A stretch of DNA of 64,000 bases, taken from the NCBI GenBank assembly GCA_016712035.1, contig JADJRT010000009.1:1-64000 (forward strand). Direction: 5' to 3'. Positions 17,327-27,615 of this stretch are shown here, one piece after another; positions within the stretch are counted from its first letter, which is position 1; each line of letters opens with the position of its first letter. Both the position numbers and the translations under genes were made by a program. The notes under the pieces are model-generated. The model was given only the letters and a program-made list of their open reading frames with translations, had not been told where the DNA came from and did not search any database. Source of the DNA: Flammeovirgaceae bacterium. GTDB taxonomy: Bacteria; Bacteroidota; Bacteroidia; Cytophagales; Cyclobacteriaceae.

Positions 17327-19270
17327 TCAAACCTCAAAAGCGCTTCGGTAAAACTCCAATCCTTGTACATATTCTAACAACTCCACATAAAACGGATGTG
17401 AGCCGAGAGTAGCACTATCGCCAATCATGATTAGCTTTTTTCGGGCTCGAGTCATCGCCACATTGGTTCTGCGAATGTCTCCTAAAAATCCCACTTCTGC
17501 TTTTTCATTGCTTCGAACAAAACTGATGGCAATCACATCGCGTTCTTGTCCTTGAAAGGCATCTACTGTGTTAATGGTAATAAGTTTGTGAAGTGGCTCA
17601 AGAACAGGTGATGCATCTGCCAGCTTATGAAGATGATCGACTTGTGCGCGGTAAGGCGTAATGATACCCATCGAGATTTCCTGTTGAAGCCATTCTTCCA
17701 TTCCTATTTCCTCTACCAGTTTTTCAACCAGATGAATGAGTAGGTTAGCCTCTTCAAGATTATAACGGCTTAAAGTTTCCGGATCTTGTTGTTCGGTATA
17801 TCCACAACCTGCGGTGTCAATATATTCTATTGGCTGTTGATCAGATCGTAACAATGCTGACTTTACGGAAGTATGGGCTACTAAATTATCCTTATAAAAA
17901 TAGCGTGACGAGAATTTCATGATGGCATCATGCATGCGGTATTGAACCTGCAGCATGTTAGCCTTTTCGGGATGTTTCAAAATTCCCTTTTCAAAAAGTG
18001 TTTTTGAAAGACCCGCGCTAGCAGCCGCTATGGATTTTATGGTAGGCGGCAATTGCCAGTGATCGCCTGCTAAAATAACCCGTTGTGATTTCAACATTGG
18101 TATCCAGCACGCTGGTTCTAAGGATTGAGCAGCCTCATCAATAAACACTGTTTTGAATTTTCGACCGCGCATAACCGGATGCGAAGAACCAACTAGCGTA
18201 CTGCAGATTACATCGGCTGATTGTAATAAATTATTAATAATATAAAATTCCAACGTATCAGCATCCGACTTTAGCGAGCGGGCTTCTTCTTTTAATAGCC
18301 TGCGTTGTTCTTTTTCCTGATACCCAAAGTTGCGCTTGTATTTTGAAGCCTGGTTGCGAACCTGTTCTAATTTTTTACGAAGACTCCGTAACTCAGTAAA
18401 GTTTGGATGGGTGGCAATGCGGGCATCGAGCGTCTTGCTAAGCGTCTGCTCGGTTACCCTTGCCGGGTGACCAATGCGAACCACATTTAATCTTTGTTCG
18501 GTAAGTTTTTCAACTAGTAGATCGATGGCGGCATTACTAGGCGTACAAACCAAAACCTGGCCTTCTGCTTTTACAGTAATGACGATAGCTTGCACCAAGG
18601 TGGTAGTTTTTCCTGTGCCAGGTGGGCCATGAATAAAGGCCACATCTTCAGTAGCCATAATCTGATCAATCGCCTTTACCTGACTTTCATTAAGTTGCGA
18701 AACTGATTCTTTGAATTGAATAGTAGCTTCAGAAGTATCAGTGCCTGCCGCTTTATTCTTACTGACTGTCTCGCCTAAAAATATTTCTCTTAACTCCGCC
18801 ACCCGATTGTCTTCGGCTTTTATTACCGCTTTCATGGTGTACTCCATTTCTTTGTAGGTCATCTCATCAAACATCACGTCCACTCCCAGTTGTCCATGAT
18901 CAATCCAGTCGGGCAAATCATCGGTATTGATGGTAACGACCAGCGTATTTTCCTGAACGTAGTTGATTACTCCGCTCAGGTGCTCTTTATCGGGTCTGCC
19001 CGAAGCGTTGCAAAAAATACTAACCAATTTTCCGCTCGAGAAACTATGTGGCTGATCAAGCTGGTGCATCCGTTGAAGTTCCAGAATGATACGCTCACCA
19101 GTGCCGATGTAATCGCGCATAAGGCGTACCGGATACCAGGTAACGCCATCTCTTACTCGCTGCGTCAGGGAACGGAGTAAAACTTTTTGACGGTACTGTT
19201 CAAGATCCGCCTGACGTTCCAGCTTGATCAGTTCCAGCGTTTTATGAAGTTGTTCTCTTGAGGTCATCAT
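17327..19270 (-). CDS. SF1B superfamily DNA/RNA helicase (IGHMBP2/UPF1-like)
   Basis: 647 aa. An N-terminal OB/stalk region (1-190) is followed by the helicase core: Walker A GPPGTGKTT (215-223), motif Ia around LVCTPSNAAIDLLVEKL, Walker B IDEAAQ with D378/E379, motif III ILAGDHWQLPPT, motif V TVDAFQGQERDVIAISFVRS, and motif VI RRTNVAMTRARKKLIMIGD. The DEAA Walker B and the order of motifs place it in the UPF1-like SF1B group ('AAA domain-containing protein' in many annotations). A single gene on its strand with no operon partner. The cellular role in bacteria is not established. Confidence 0.92.
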   Translation of the reverse strand: MMTSREQLHKTLELIKLERQADLEQYRQKVLLRSLTQRVRDGVTWYPVRLMRDYIGTGERIILELQRMHQLDQPHSFSSGKLVSIFCNASGRPDKEHLSGVINYVQENTLVVTINTDDLPDWIDHGQLGVDVMFDEMTYKEMEYTMKAVIKAEDNRVAELREIFLGETVSKNKAAGTDTSEATIQFKESVSQLNESQVKAIDQIMATEDVAFIHGPPGTGKTTTLVQAIVITVKAEGQVLVCTPSNAAIDLLVEKLTEQRLNVVRIGHPARVTEQTLSKTLDARIATHPNFTELRSLRKKLEQVRNQASKYKRNFGYQEKEQRRLLKEEARSLKSDADTLEFYIINNLLQSADVICSTLVGSSHPVMRGRKFKTVFIDEAAQSLEPACWIPMLKSQRVILAGDHWQLPPTIKSIAAASAGLSKTLFEKGILKHPEKANMLQVQYRMHDAIMKFSSRYFYKDNLVAHTSVKSALLRSDQQPIEYIDTAGCGYTEQQDPETLSRYNLEEANLLIHLVEKLVEEIGMEEWLQQEISMGIITPYRAQVDHLHKLADASPVLEPLHKLITINTVDAFQGQERDVIAISFVRSNEKAEVGFLGDIRRTNVAMTRARKKLIMIGDSATLGSHPFYVELLEYVQGLEFYRSAFEV

Positions 19271-19348
19271 ATTCGTGCCTAAAGATGCACGTGTAAATAC
19301 TTAGATAAAAATCTGTGGAACACAATGTTTAATGTTTATCTTGAAGGC

Positions 19349-20259
19349 ATGAGTACCCTGCAAAGACTTCAGAAGCTACAACTACTTCGAATTCGAAGAA
19401 TTAATGTGGTGCGCATGATTAAGGATACATTCTTAATCACGTTAGGTGTGGCTGCTGCTGCTTTTGGGTTAAAGGTTTTTTATTGCCCAACCGTTTTTTA
19501 GATGGTGGCGTCATGGGTATTTCGCTGCTGGTAAATATTGTATCGGGCATCAACCTATCAGTATTGGTGGTACTTATCAATCTTCCTTTTGTCGTCATTG
19601 CCTATACGCAGATTTCCAAAAAGTTTGCCTTTAAAACGCTCATTGCAATTAGTCTTTTGGCCATTATGTTAGCCGTAGTCGAATTTCCCATTATTACTTC
19701 CGATAAACTTTTGATCGCGGTGTTTGGTGGATTTTTTTTAGGTGCCGGTATCGGACTTTCTATTCGGGGGGGAAGTGTCATTGATGGCACGGAGGTTTTA
19801 GCGATTTATTCCAGTCGCAAAACAACGCTTACTGTGGGTGATGTAATTTTAGTGCTTAACCTGTTTATTTTTTCTACCGCTGCATACATTATTAATATGG
19901 AGACAGCACTGTATGCGATTCTTACCTATTTGGTGGCATCCAAGACCGTTGATTTTGTTGTTCATGGTATTGAAGAATATACTAGCGTGATGATTGTTTC
20001 AAATAAAAGCGATGAGATTAAAGATGCTATTGTAAATAAAATGGGGCGAGGCGTTACTTTATTAAAAGGGGAAAGTGGTTATGGCAAGAAGGGACACCGT
20101 GCCAATGATGTAGATGTAATCTATTCGGTAGTTACTCGTCTTGAACTACAAAGGTTGAAAACGGAGATAGCCAAAATTGATGAAGAAGCCTTTGTCGTGG
20201 AGAATAGTGTGAACGATATTAAAGGCGGGATGATTAAGAAACGATCTTTTCAGGAATGA
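19349..20259 (+). CDS. YitT family (DUF161/DUF2179) membrane protein, one frameshift
   Basis: About 300 residues after joining. The longest single frame starts at 19483, but the true N-terminus is upstream: ATG at 19349 begins MSTLQRLQKLQLLRIRR and a first helix (ITLGVAAAAFGLK) that runs into GFLLPNRFLDGGVMGISLLV if one A is restored near 19470. Five or so membrane helices are followed by the cytoplasmic DUF2179 domain (KMGRGVTLLKGESGY...). A box TATCTTGA, resembling TAnnTTTG, ends four bases before the ATG. Function of the family is not firmly known. Its 3' end overlaps the convergent glycosylase-like gene by 10 bp. Confidence 0.88.
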
Positions 20260-20926
20260 TGAAAGGCTTCAATGTATTGATCAAGATATTTATTTAGATT
20301 TTTCCTTTTGTATTGCATGATAAAGCGAGGATGGGCGAGCGGAATAATATTTTCAAAAAAGCGATGCTCCGCATTTAGTGTAGATAAGAACTTATAGTTT
20401 TCACTCGCTCCAAGACAATACGCTGTCTTTCTATCTATTCCAAATAGTAATTGCTTGTTGATACTTGAAAGAATAAATGGATTTAGTTGTTTAGTCAACT
20501 TTTATCATCGTAGTAGTTTAAATTCTTGCCTTCTTTTGTAAAGCCCAGAGGTGATACCGAGCTGAAATAAAAAATTCTTATAGAAGCTTGCTGGGCCACC
20601 GTAGGCTTTATCATCAGATAGATAAAATCAGCAGAAAGTTCTGCTTTCCTTGGCAACATAGTATCAATCCCACAAACATCTTTCAGTTTAATAGGATCTG
20701 TAAAGGGTATGCCCGTTAATCCAGCTCCTAATCGGCCTGGGTTTATTCCTAAGATAATCGTTCTGGAATTTGAATCCCCATAGTACTGATTATAAAATTG
20801 TTTACACAATTCAAAGATTTCAGGATTGTTATAAGGATTGAGTACTTCTACTCCTTTTGCAAGGGAAGGAATTCTAAGAGAATTGAGAAACGAAATTACT
20901 TTTTGTGAAAAGAGATTTGAATCCAT
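20250..20926 (-). CDS. Uracil-DNA glycosylase superfamily (SMUG/DUF4918-like) protein, frameshifted
   Basis: About 225 residues after joining. The motif GINPGRLGAGLTGIPFTDP corresponds to the active-site loop GINPG of SMUG-like glycosylases, and LAHPRFIMQYKR near the C-terminus to the DNA-contacting HP motif. The frame is disturbed twice between about 20580 and 20635 (the intermediate frame restores DKAYGGPASFYKNF), and again at an AAAA run near 20500, where one more A joins YYDD-KKLTKQLNPFI. These look like sequencing indels. Its likely role is excision of uracil or related bases, but members of this subfamily are poorly tested. Confidence 0.75.
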
Positions 20927-20948
20927 TTTTAATGTTCAAGAAAGACCT

Positions 20949-21611
20949 TTAGTTTTTTGGATTCGCCAAAAGAATTAAGGTGTCTCCGGTTCGGAATTCA
21001 GTGCTGGGTGTCAGAATTCCCAACGTTTGTTTTTTCATTCGAGCAGCGCCTAAAATATTTTTCTCTTCAAAGTTTCGCTTGATCGATACCAATTGAATTT
21101 CGTACTCATTTAAAAAATCAACATCGGTAGCTTTAGTACCTACCAAACGACCAGGAACATTGGCTTCTACAATCTGATATTGATCGCACACCCGATGCGA
21201 ATCGATTACCTCGTCAAAACTTAATTGATGTGCCATCCGGTCAGCTGAATTCTGTTCCGGGTATACAAATTCGGATAGCCCCATAGTTTCCAGTACAGTT
21301 TTTTGTAACGTTGATGTCACTCTAGTGATGATCCGCTTGACGCCAATTTGTTTAAGCAAAGCCGCAAGCAAAATAATTGTGCCCTCATTTTCACCAATAC
21401 CGATAATCACAGCATCGACTTCTTTTAAAGGAAGATCCTGAATGGCATCGCGATTCGTGACGTCCATAGTTACTGTGTAAGTTATTCGGTTCTTCAGTTT
21501 TTCAGTACGAATAGGGTCGCTATCAATCCCAAAGACTTCGTGACCTAACTCCACCAACTTACTGGCTAATGAAGCTCCATAATTACCAATTCCAAACACA
21601 ATGAATTTCAT
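20949..21611 (-). CDS. ktrA: TrkA/KtrA-type potassium channel regulatory subunit
   Basis: 220 aa, matching KtrA (one RCK unit) rather than the double-length TrkA. The N-terminal Rossmann fold has GIGNYGASLASKL (residues 7-19) and an acidic strand end (FGIDSD), binding nucleotide. The C-terminal TrkA_C subdomain follows (VSIKRNFEEKNILGAARMKK). It gates the membrane subunit encoded directly upstream on the same strand (10-bp gap). Confidence 0.92.
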   Translation of the reverse strand: MKFIVFGIGNYGASLASKLVELGHEVFGIDSDPIRTEKLKNRITYTVTMDVTNRDAIQDLPLKEVDAVIIGIGENEGTIILLAALLKQIGVKRIITRVTSTLQKTVLETMGLSEFVYPEQNSADRMAHQLSFDEVIDSHRVCDQYQIVEANVPGRLVGTKATDVDFLNEYEIQLVSIKRNFEEKNILGAARMKKQTLGILTPSTEFRTGDTLILLANPKN

Positions 21612-21621
21612 AACAATAAAG

Positions 21622-23445
21622 TTAGTACATTATTTCTTCTACAGGATATTGATATGGCTGTCGTTGTACTTCTGTAACAAAAGCCATTAAAAGCGTAAGC
21701 GCCCCAACACGACCTATAAACATGGTGAAGAGTAAAACAATTTTACTGGTATCAGAAAGTTCGGAGGTGATGCCAAGCGTAAGGCCTACGGTGCTAAAAG
21801 CAGAGAAAGCCTCAAAAGCAATTTTTAGGAGACCGTGTTCCCCGTCTTTCACAGCAATAAGAAGTACAGCCAAGCCAATAATCAACAAGGAGATCAGTAT
21901 AACTGCGAAAGCTTTATTAATAGATTGTTCGGAAATTTGTGTCCGATATACATCCGTTTTATTCTTTCCATAAATGATGGAACGAAGGTTCAAGAAGGCA
22001 ACTGCAGCCGTTGTTGTTTTTATTCCGCCACCTGTGGATGATGGGGATGCCCCAATCCACATAAGAAACAGATAAATCATAACGGTTGGAAGGGTTAGTT
22101 GGGTAAGGTCAACGGTGTTGAAGCCGGCAGTGCGCGGTGTAACGGAACCAAAGAATGAAGTTACAAGTTTGCCGAATAAGGTAGGGTGTTCGGCAAGGGA
22201 AGCATTTTGTTCGAAGATAAGGTAAGTGATGAATCCAAAGATCAATAGGATAAACGTGGTAGCGAGTGCGATTTTCGAGTTAACCTGAATAAGACGTGTG
22301 TAGTATTCCTGCGTAGGGTTTTTAAGAAGCTTATTGAGGATATTGGTTGCCTTGGTTCTAATAAAAGAGTATACATTGAACGTAATGGAAAAACCCATTC
22401 CCCCCAAAATAATAAGAACAGCGATAATCAAATGAACGGGATAGTTGAATCGAATGATCGATTCGTGTAGACCATCGGGAAGCGTTGAAAATCCCGCATT
22501 ACAAAATCCCGAAACAGCGTGAAAGATAGAAAAGAAAACTCGTTGCTCTTTTTGAGGAAATAGATTTTCATCGATACTGATATAAATCAAAAAAGCACCG
22601 ATGGCTTCGAAGAAAAGGGTAGCTAAAATGATTCGCCCTAGAATGTCCATTACATTGCTCATGCGCTTGCTGCTTACCATGCTCTTCAGTGCCATTTGAT
22701 TATGAAATGAAACCGAGCCAGCTGCCAGGTAGGCTAACAAACCAGTAAATGTCATTATACCCAATCCTCCCACTTGCATCAGAAAGAGGATAATTATTTT
22801 TCCAACACCTGTGAAGTGTGTAGCAGTATTGACAACCGTGAGACCGGTAACACATACGGCACTGGCCGAAGTAAAAAAGGCATCAATTGTACTTATGCCT
22901 CCAATTGTTGCTTTTGGCAACATAAGAAGAAGTGCACCAACAACTATAATAACTGCAAAGCTTACAATAAAGATAAACGCGGTGTTTTGTCTTCTGCGAT
23001 AAAGGTACTTTAATAACCCACTAGCTTCTGTCAGAAACAGAAATAGAATTCCCGAGTAAAAAATAAGTTTTCGTATCAATAAGTCTGCTGTGGCTCCTGT
23101 ATCGGTAGCAATTATTTTTCTTACTTGGTAGTGGAGAAAATAGACGAGAATAACTAAAGAAAAATTATAGACGTGTGCTTTTATTTTTTTTACTTCTACC
23201 CACTCGGAAATAAAGCGAATAACAAACAGAACCTTAAAGCTCAGCAAAACCAATAAAAGAATGGAATACAGTCTTGTATCATGACTATAAAAAGGATTGA
23301 ACCCAAAATCATAAATCACTAAGCTTACAGCAGCCAACGTAGCAAAGGGTATCAGTGTATTACTAACCCGATAAGTAATGCGTAACACATTGAATAGAGT
23401 AAACTTGCCGTGGCTTATTATCTGATCAGTGAGCGCGCGTCTCAA
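21622..23445 (-). CDS. ktrB: TrkH/KtrB-family potassium transporter membrane subunit
   Basis: 607 aa. About 12 hydrophobic segments. The four M-P-M pore repeats are visible as selectivity-like loops: SAVCVTGLTVVNT, SGFCNAGFSTLPD, TPRTAGFNTVDL, FSTVGLTLG. The conserved GRVGALTL lies near the C-terminus. The first about 140 residues are an extra N-terminal membrane region not found in short KtrB proteins, so the TrkH/KtrB choice is by partner rather than length. It is co-transcribed with the KtrA subunit and imports K+ under control of nucleotide binding to the partner. Confidence 0.92.
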   Translation of the reverse strand: MRRALTDQIISHGKFTLFNVLRITYRVSNTLIPFATLAAVSLVIYDFGFNPFYSHDTRLYSILLLVLLSFKVLFVIRFISEWVEVKKIKAHVYNFSLVILVYFLHYQVRKIIATDTGATADLLIRKLIFYSGILFLFLTEASGLLKYLYRRRQNTAFIFIVSFAVIIVVGALLLMLPKATIGGISTIDAFFTSASAVCVTGLTVVNTATHFTGVGKIIILFLMQVGGLGIMTFTGLLAYLAAGSVSFHNQMALKSMVSSKRMSNVMDILGRIILATLFFEAIGAFLIYISIDENLFPQKEQRVFFSIFHAVSGFCNAGFSTLPDGLHESIIRFNYPVHLIIAVLIILGGMGFSITFNVYSFIRTKATNILNKLLKNPTQEYYTRLIQVNSKIALATTFILLIFGFITYLIFEQNASLAEHPTLFGKLVTSFFGSVTPRTAGFNTVDLTQLTLPTVMIYLFLMWIGASPSSTGGGIKTTTAAVAFLNLRSIIYGKNKTDVYRTQISEQSINKAFAVILISLLIIGLAVLLIAVKDGEHGLLKIAFEAFSAFSTVGLTLGITSELSDTSKIVLLFTMFIGRVGALTLLMAFVTEVQRQPYQYPVEEIMY

Positions 23446-23628
23446 CAGCCGATAAAAAGAAGGATCTTTTGTTTCGTCTTTTTTAGCATTTTTCGTTAGA
23501 GAGTTTTACCTGACGGAATCAAGGCAAATATGCGAGAGGTCAATTTTACGTAACGCCACAGAAGTAAAGCAACCACATTTTTTTATCAGGATCAAATTAA
23601 CATCACAATTTCGTTGAGATAAAATCAC

Positions 23629-23660
23629 TTTGGGTTTTAATTTCGGATTGTCTATCTTCC
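23629..23660 (+). promoter_or_regulatory. Bacteroidota-type promoter before the deacylase gene
   Basis: TTTG (23629-23632), 20-base spacer, TATCTTCC (23653-23660), close to the consensus TTTG-N19/20-TAnnTTTG. The start codon is 12 bases further on at 23673. Confidence 0.45.
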
Positions 23661-23672
23661 AAATAAAAAACC

Positions 23673-25235
23673 ATGCGCATATTTTTTTTACTCTCCATTT
23701 TACATCTTAGCCAAATTGCCTTTTCACAATCCTATGATGTCCTGATCAGGAATGGAAAAATTGTTGATGGAACTGGTAACTCCTGGTTTTATGGAGATGT
23801 AGGTATTTCGCAAGGAAAAATTGTTAAAGTAGGTAGTCTTAACAAAAGTGCCGCTGCAAAAGTAATCGATGCACAAGGTCTTATTAGCTCCCGGTTTTAT
23901 CGATGTGCATGCCCATATCGAAGGCGGGGAATCGACAACACCTACTGCAGATAATTTTATTTACGATGGTGTAACTTCGGTGGTTACCGGTAATTGTGGT
24001 GGTTCTCATGTTGATATCGCCAAATACTTTTAAGGCTTGATTCTTTAAAAACATCAATCAATGTTGCCACATTGATTGGGCACAATACCGTGCGCAGGGC
24101 AGTGATGGGTGATTTGCAGCGCGATCCAACCGCAGAAGAACAGGAGCGCATGCAACAGCTGATTGAAAAGGCCATGCAAGAAGGTGCAGTGGGCATGTCA
24201 ACCGGATTGATTTATGTGCCTGGAACCTATTCAAAAACCCCGGAGGTGGTTGGTCTGGCACAAGTGGCGGCACAACATCAAGGTGTTTATGCTTCACACA
24301 TTCGTGATGAAGGCGATCAAGTAACCGAAGCCGTGAATGAAGCCATCAACATCGGTAGGGAAGCAAAAATTCCGGTAGAGATTTCTCATTTTAAGGTCAC
24401 GTATAAACCAAACTGGGGCCGCTCAACAGAAACAATCAGACTTGTGGAGAATGCCCGACTTGAAGGACTTGATGTTACTATCGACCAGTATCCCTATGTA
24501 GCCAGTAGTACTACGTTAGACACCACACTTCCTACCTGGGTATTTGGTGGCGGTCGCGATTCCATGAGAATGAGAATTGATAATCCGGCAACGCGAATAA
24601 AAATAAAGAATGAGATGGTTGAAAACTTGAAGAACAAACAGTTGAAAAGTTATAGTTATGCATTGGTGGCACGCTACCCTCCCGATACTACGTACAATGG
24701 AAAGAATATTTCTGAAATCAATAAATTGAAAGGACGCAGCGCCAAACCCATGCAGGAAGCAGAAACAATTTTAGAAATGGTGGATGCTACCAATCGCACA
24801 CAAATGGTTTATTTTAGTATGGATGAGAAGGATTTAATTCGAATTCTTCAATACCCATTCAATATGTTTGCCTCCGATGCAGGTATAGCAAAGTTTGGAG
24901 CGGGCATGCCACACCCAAGAGCCTACGGAACGAATGCTAGGGTGTTGGGTCGCTATGTAAGAGAGCAAAAAGTTATTCGATTAGAGGAAGCAATTAGGAG
25001 AATGACTTCCTTGCCTGCCCAAAAATTTAACTTACGTGATCGGGGCCTGATACGCGAAGGCATGGCTGCCGACCTTGTCGTTTTTGATGAAAAGCAGGTA
25101 GGAGACGCGGCTACGTTTTCTAAACCGCATGCCTACTCTAAAGGATTTTCTTACGTGTTAGTAAATGGAGAGGTGGTTGTCGATCAGGGTAAGCACACGG
25201 GGGTTCGAAGTGGACACGTGTTGCGCAGGCAATAG
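23673..25235 (+). CDS. N-acyl-D-amino-acid deacylase (amidohydrolase), frameshifted
   Basis: About 520 residues after joining three pieces. Signal peptide at about 1-19 (LHLSQIAFSQ), so exported. The first piece ends in KVIDAQGL; shifting frame near 23885 gives LAPGFIDVHAHIEG, the HxH metal motif. The frame changes again near 24030 (IAKYF to RLDSLKTSINVATLIGHNT). The last piece has the D-aminoacylase features MSTGLIYVPGTYSKTPE, YASHIRDEG, VEISHFK, the FASDAGIAKFG aspartate loop, and a C-terminal beta-sandwich (GLIREGMAADLVVFD). It hydrolyses N-acyl-D-amino acids or related cyclic amides. Both breaks look like single-base errors. Confidence 0.85.
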
Positions 25236-25236
25236 T

Positions 25237-27516
25237 CTACTTTAACAACTTGACGAGTTTCTGAAGTTCTTCAGTATTGCGTTGCGAGTTAATGCTACTG
25301 CTCACCGCATATTTTTCGCGGGTGGTAAGTCGCCAACTCAATGACGCTCGTGCGCTGTTTTGCCGGATGCTGTCCATCTTTTTAAGCAACGGTAAATAAT
25401 TATCAGATTGGTATTGTAAATCAATACGGTCGATGGGGACATTTAACCACGAGTGCGCCTGCCCGATAAGCATATCGCTGGTGATGTCTTGAAAGTTTTC
25501 GAAATTATTGTACACGCTGCTGATGGGTTGAGTCATATCGTCAATAATGGTTTGGCCTTTTTTAGCTGAGATAGTTGCTAGTTTCGGTGAATCGCGAATG
25601 GAAATAAAGATTACCCCCGAAGTATTTTCCGAAACCCATTCATTAAACGCATAAAGAAAACGAACAGCGTCCGATACACCGAAATTATCAGAGATACCCG
25701 CATCCATAATTTGAATGGGAGGTTCGGTGGGCAAGGTTGTATTAGGAGTAATGTAGGGAAAGGTTGCACTCATTCTCAACGCGGAAAGAAACCGTAAGTC
25801 CTTAGAATCTTGTTCTTCAAAGAATCGTTGAAAGTCGATGCCGCTTACTTTAACCTGACTGTAATCTTTAAGATTCAACACTTCCCGATTCATAAAGGAA
25901 ACCGGCCGCGAAGCGATATATACTTTACGGCCATCATTCACAACCGTAGGCGTGAGAATAACCATGGGAACAAGCCCTTGATTTTCCACTTCGGCATACG
26001 CACGAATGGGTTTATCCATTAATCCTTCCGTAATCTGATTTAATTGTGCCTCAAACGTATAAGCGCGATCGCGTTCGTAAGCTTTTCCGGCATATTCAAA
26101 TTTGGTAAAGCCCATAAATAAATCATTGGCCAGCAAACTGAAAATGAGCGGGTTTAAATTGTCGCTTGAAATTTTTTGTCGATGGATATCCGCTACGGGT
26201 TTAATAGGTTCACCCAGTTTTTCGCGAAGTTTTAATTCCCGAAAATAACTGGCTCCTATCAATCCGCCCGAAGCTCCGGTAATCAATACACTACTTTCCA
26301 TCAATTTACCTTGGGTAAGACTGTCGGCAGTTTGTAGGGCGGTAAGTGTCCATAGCGAGGCGCGTTTGCCACCGCCACTGACACATAGAAAAATCATTTT
26401 GGGTTTTGATGTGGGGTCGAACTTACTTTTCCAATTCTTTAGCTGAACTAAAACTTCCTGCCGGTCGGTTTCCATCGCACTGCTGTCCAATTGTTTTTGT
26501 AGCGATGCGATCGAATACTCAGCAGGGTGAACCCCATAATCCATACCAAAGGCTTCGTATTTTTTTGAAAAGAAATCTTCTCCAACCAAATGATTAACGA
26601 ACATGAAAATGATTAATCCGGCTGTAGCCGACCAGCCACCAAACCAATACGAAAAGGCCCCAGAGAGCATAACAAAAATTGTTAGAAAGAGCATGAAGCT
26701 GCTGGCTGCGGGTATTTGAAAGGTTGGATAATCCTTAAAAATGCCAAGCACTAAAACCATCGCAAAAATAAATAGCTCAATTACTACAAGGTTAAAGTGA
26801 TTCTGATCAAATACCTGAAGTACAGTTTCTTTATCGTAAAATGAATTTGACTCCACAGGCCTGATGCGAAAGAATCCATCAAGAAAGTAATCAACACGTA
26901 CCTGTTTTTTTCGAACAATGTCAAGTTTTTTCATGGCGCTGGCACGCGTCACTTTTACATTTTGTTTTATTTTTTCATCTATCCGGCAAACCACGTATTT
27001 AAAAATGTCTTTATTGGTAAAGCGGAAATAGACATCAAATAACAAAGTCATAGAGATGTAACCCGCGAAAAAACCGGTCAGGTTACGAGCCAGTTCAAAA
27101 TTGGAGGAGTATTCGTTATTGATTTGAAAACCTATTATCTGATAGATGTAGGTGAGAATAAAAGCCGCTGGAATTATACTGTTGTTGATCGAGAACTTTT
27201 TAAAAGGGCGAGCCACAGAACCAATGAAAGAAAATCGATGCCCATCCGAAATGTAGCAAGTGATGTGAAAGGCAATGGTAAAACCAGCTGTCAATAGCCC
27301 CATAATGCCGAAGCTTATGAAGCTCACTTTATTCAGGTATTACGGATCGAGGAAAAGATAAGGGATGCCCAGGTATTTCCCGAAGTTACCGGTTATCATG
27401 GCAAACAGGATAATCCAGCAAAGAATCAGTACATGGTTGCGTCTCAAGTTATTGAGTAATAACTGAATCGGGAATGAGTAGAATACTTTAGGTAGAAAGA
27501 AGTAGAGTTTTCTCAT
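25237..27516 (-). CDS. Patatin-like phospholipase with N-terminal membrane domain; in-frame stop codon
   Basis: A frame of 696 aa starts at 27327, but the same frame extends upstream to ATG 27516 (begins MRKLYFFLPKVFYSFPIQ), interrupted only by TAA at 27340-27342 in the context YLFLDP-stop-YLNKVSF. The full protein would be about 759 aa. Several helices cover the N-terminal 270 residues. The patatin domain follows: CVSGGGKRASLW (oxyanion hole), ITGASGGLIGASY (G-x-S-x-G nucleophile) and QIMDAGISDNFG (D-G/A catalytic aspartate). Probably a membrane-bound phospholipase/acyl hydrolase. The stop could be a real nonsense mutation or a base error; the lack of decay elsewhere favours a base error or a recent mutation. 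Confidence 0.85.
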
Positions 27517-27615
27517 GCCGTTAATCCTTCAAGATATGAAATTTAGATCATCTCTAAAAACTATGGGTTGTGATTCAAAATTCGTAACTCGTAGCTTAGT
27601 ATTTCCTTTTCTGAT

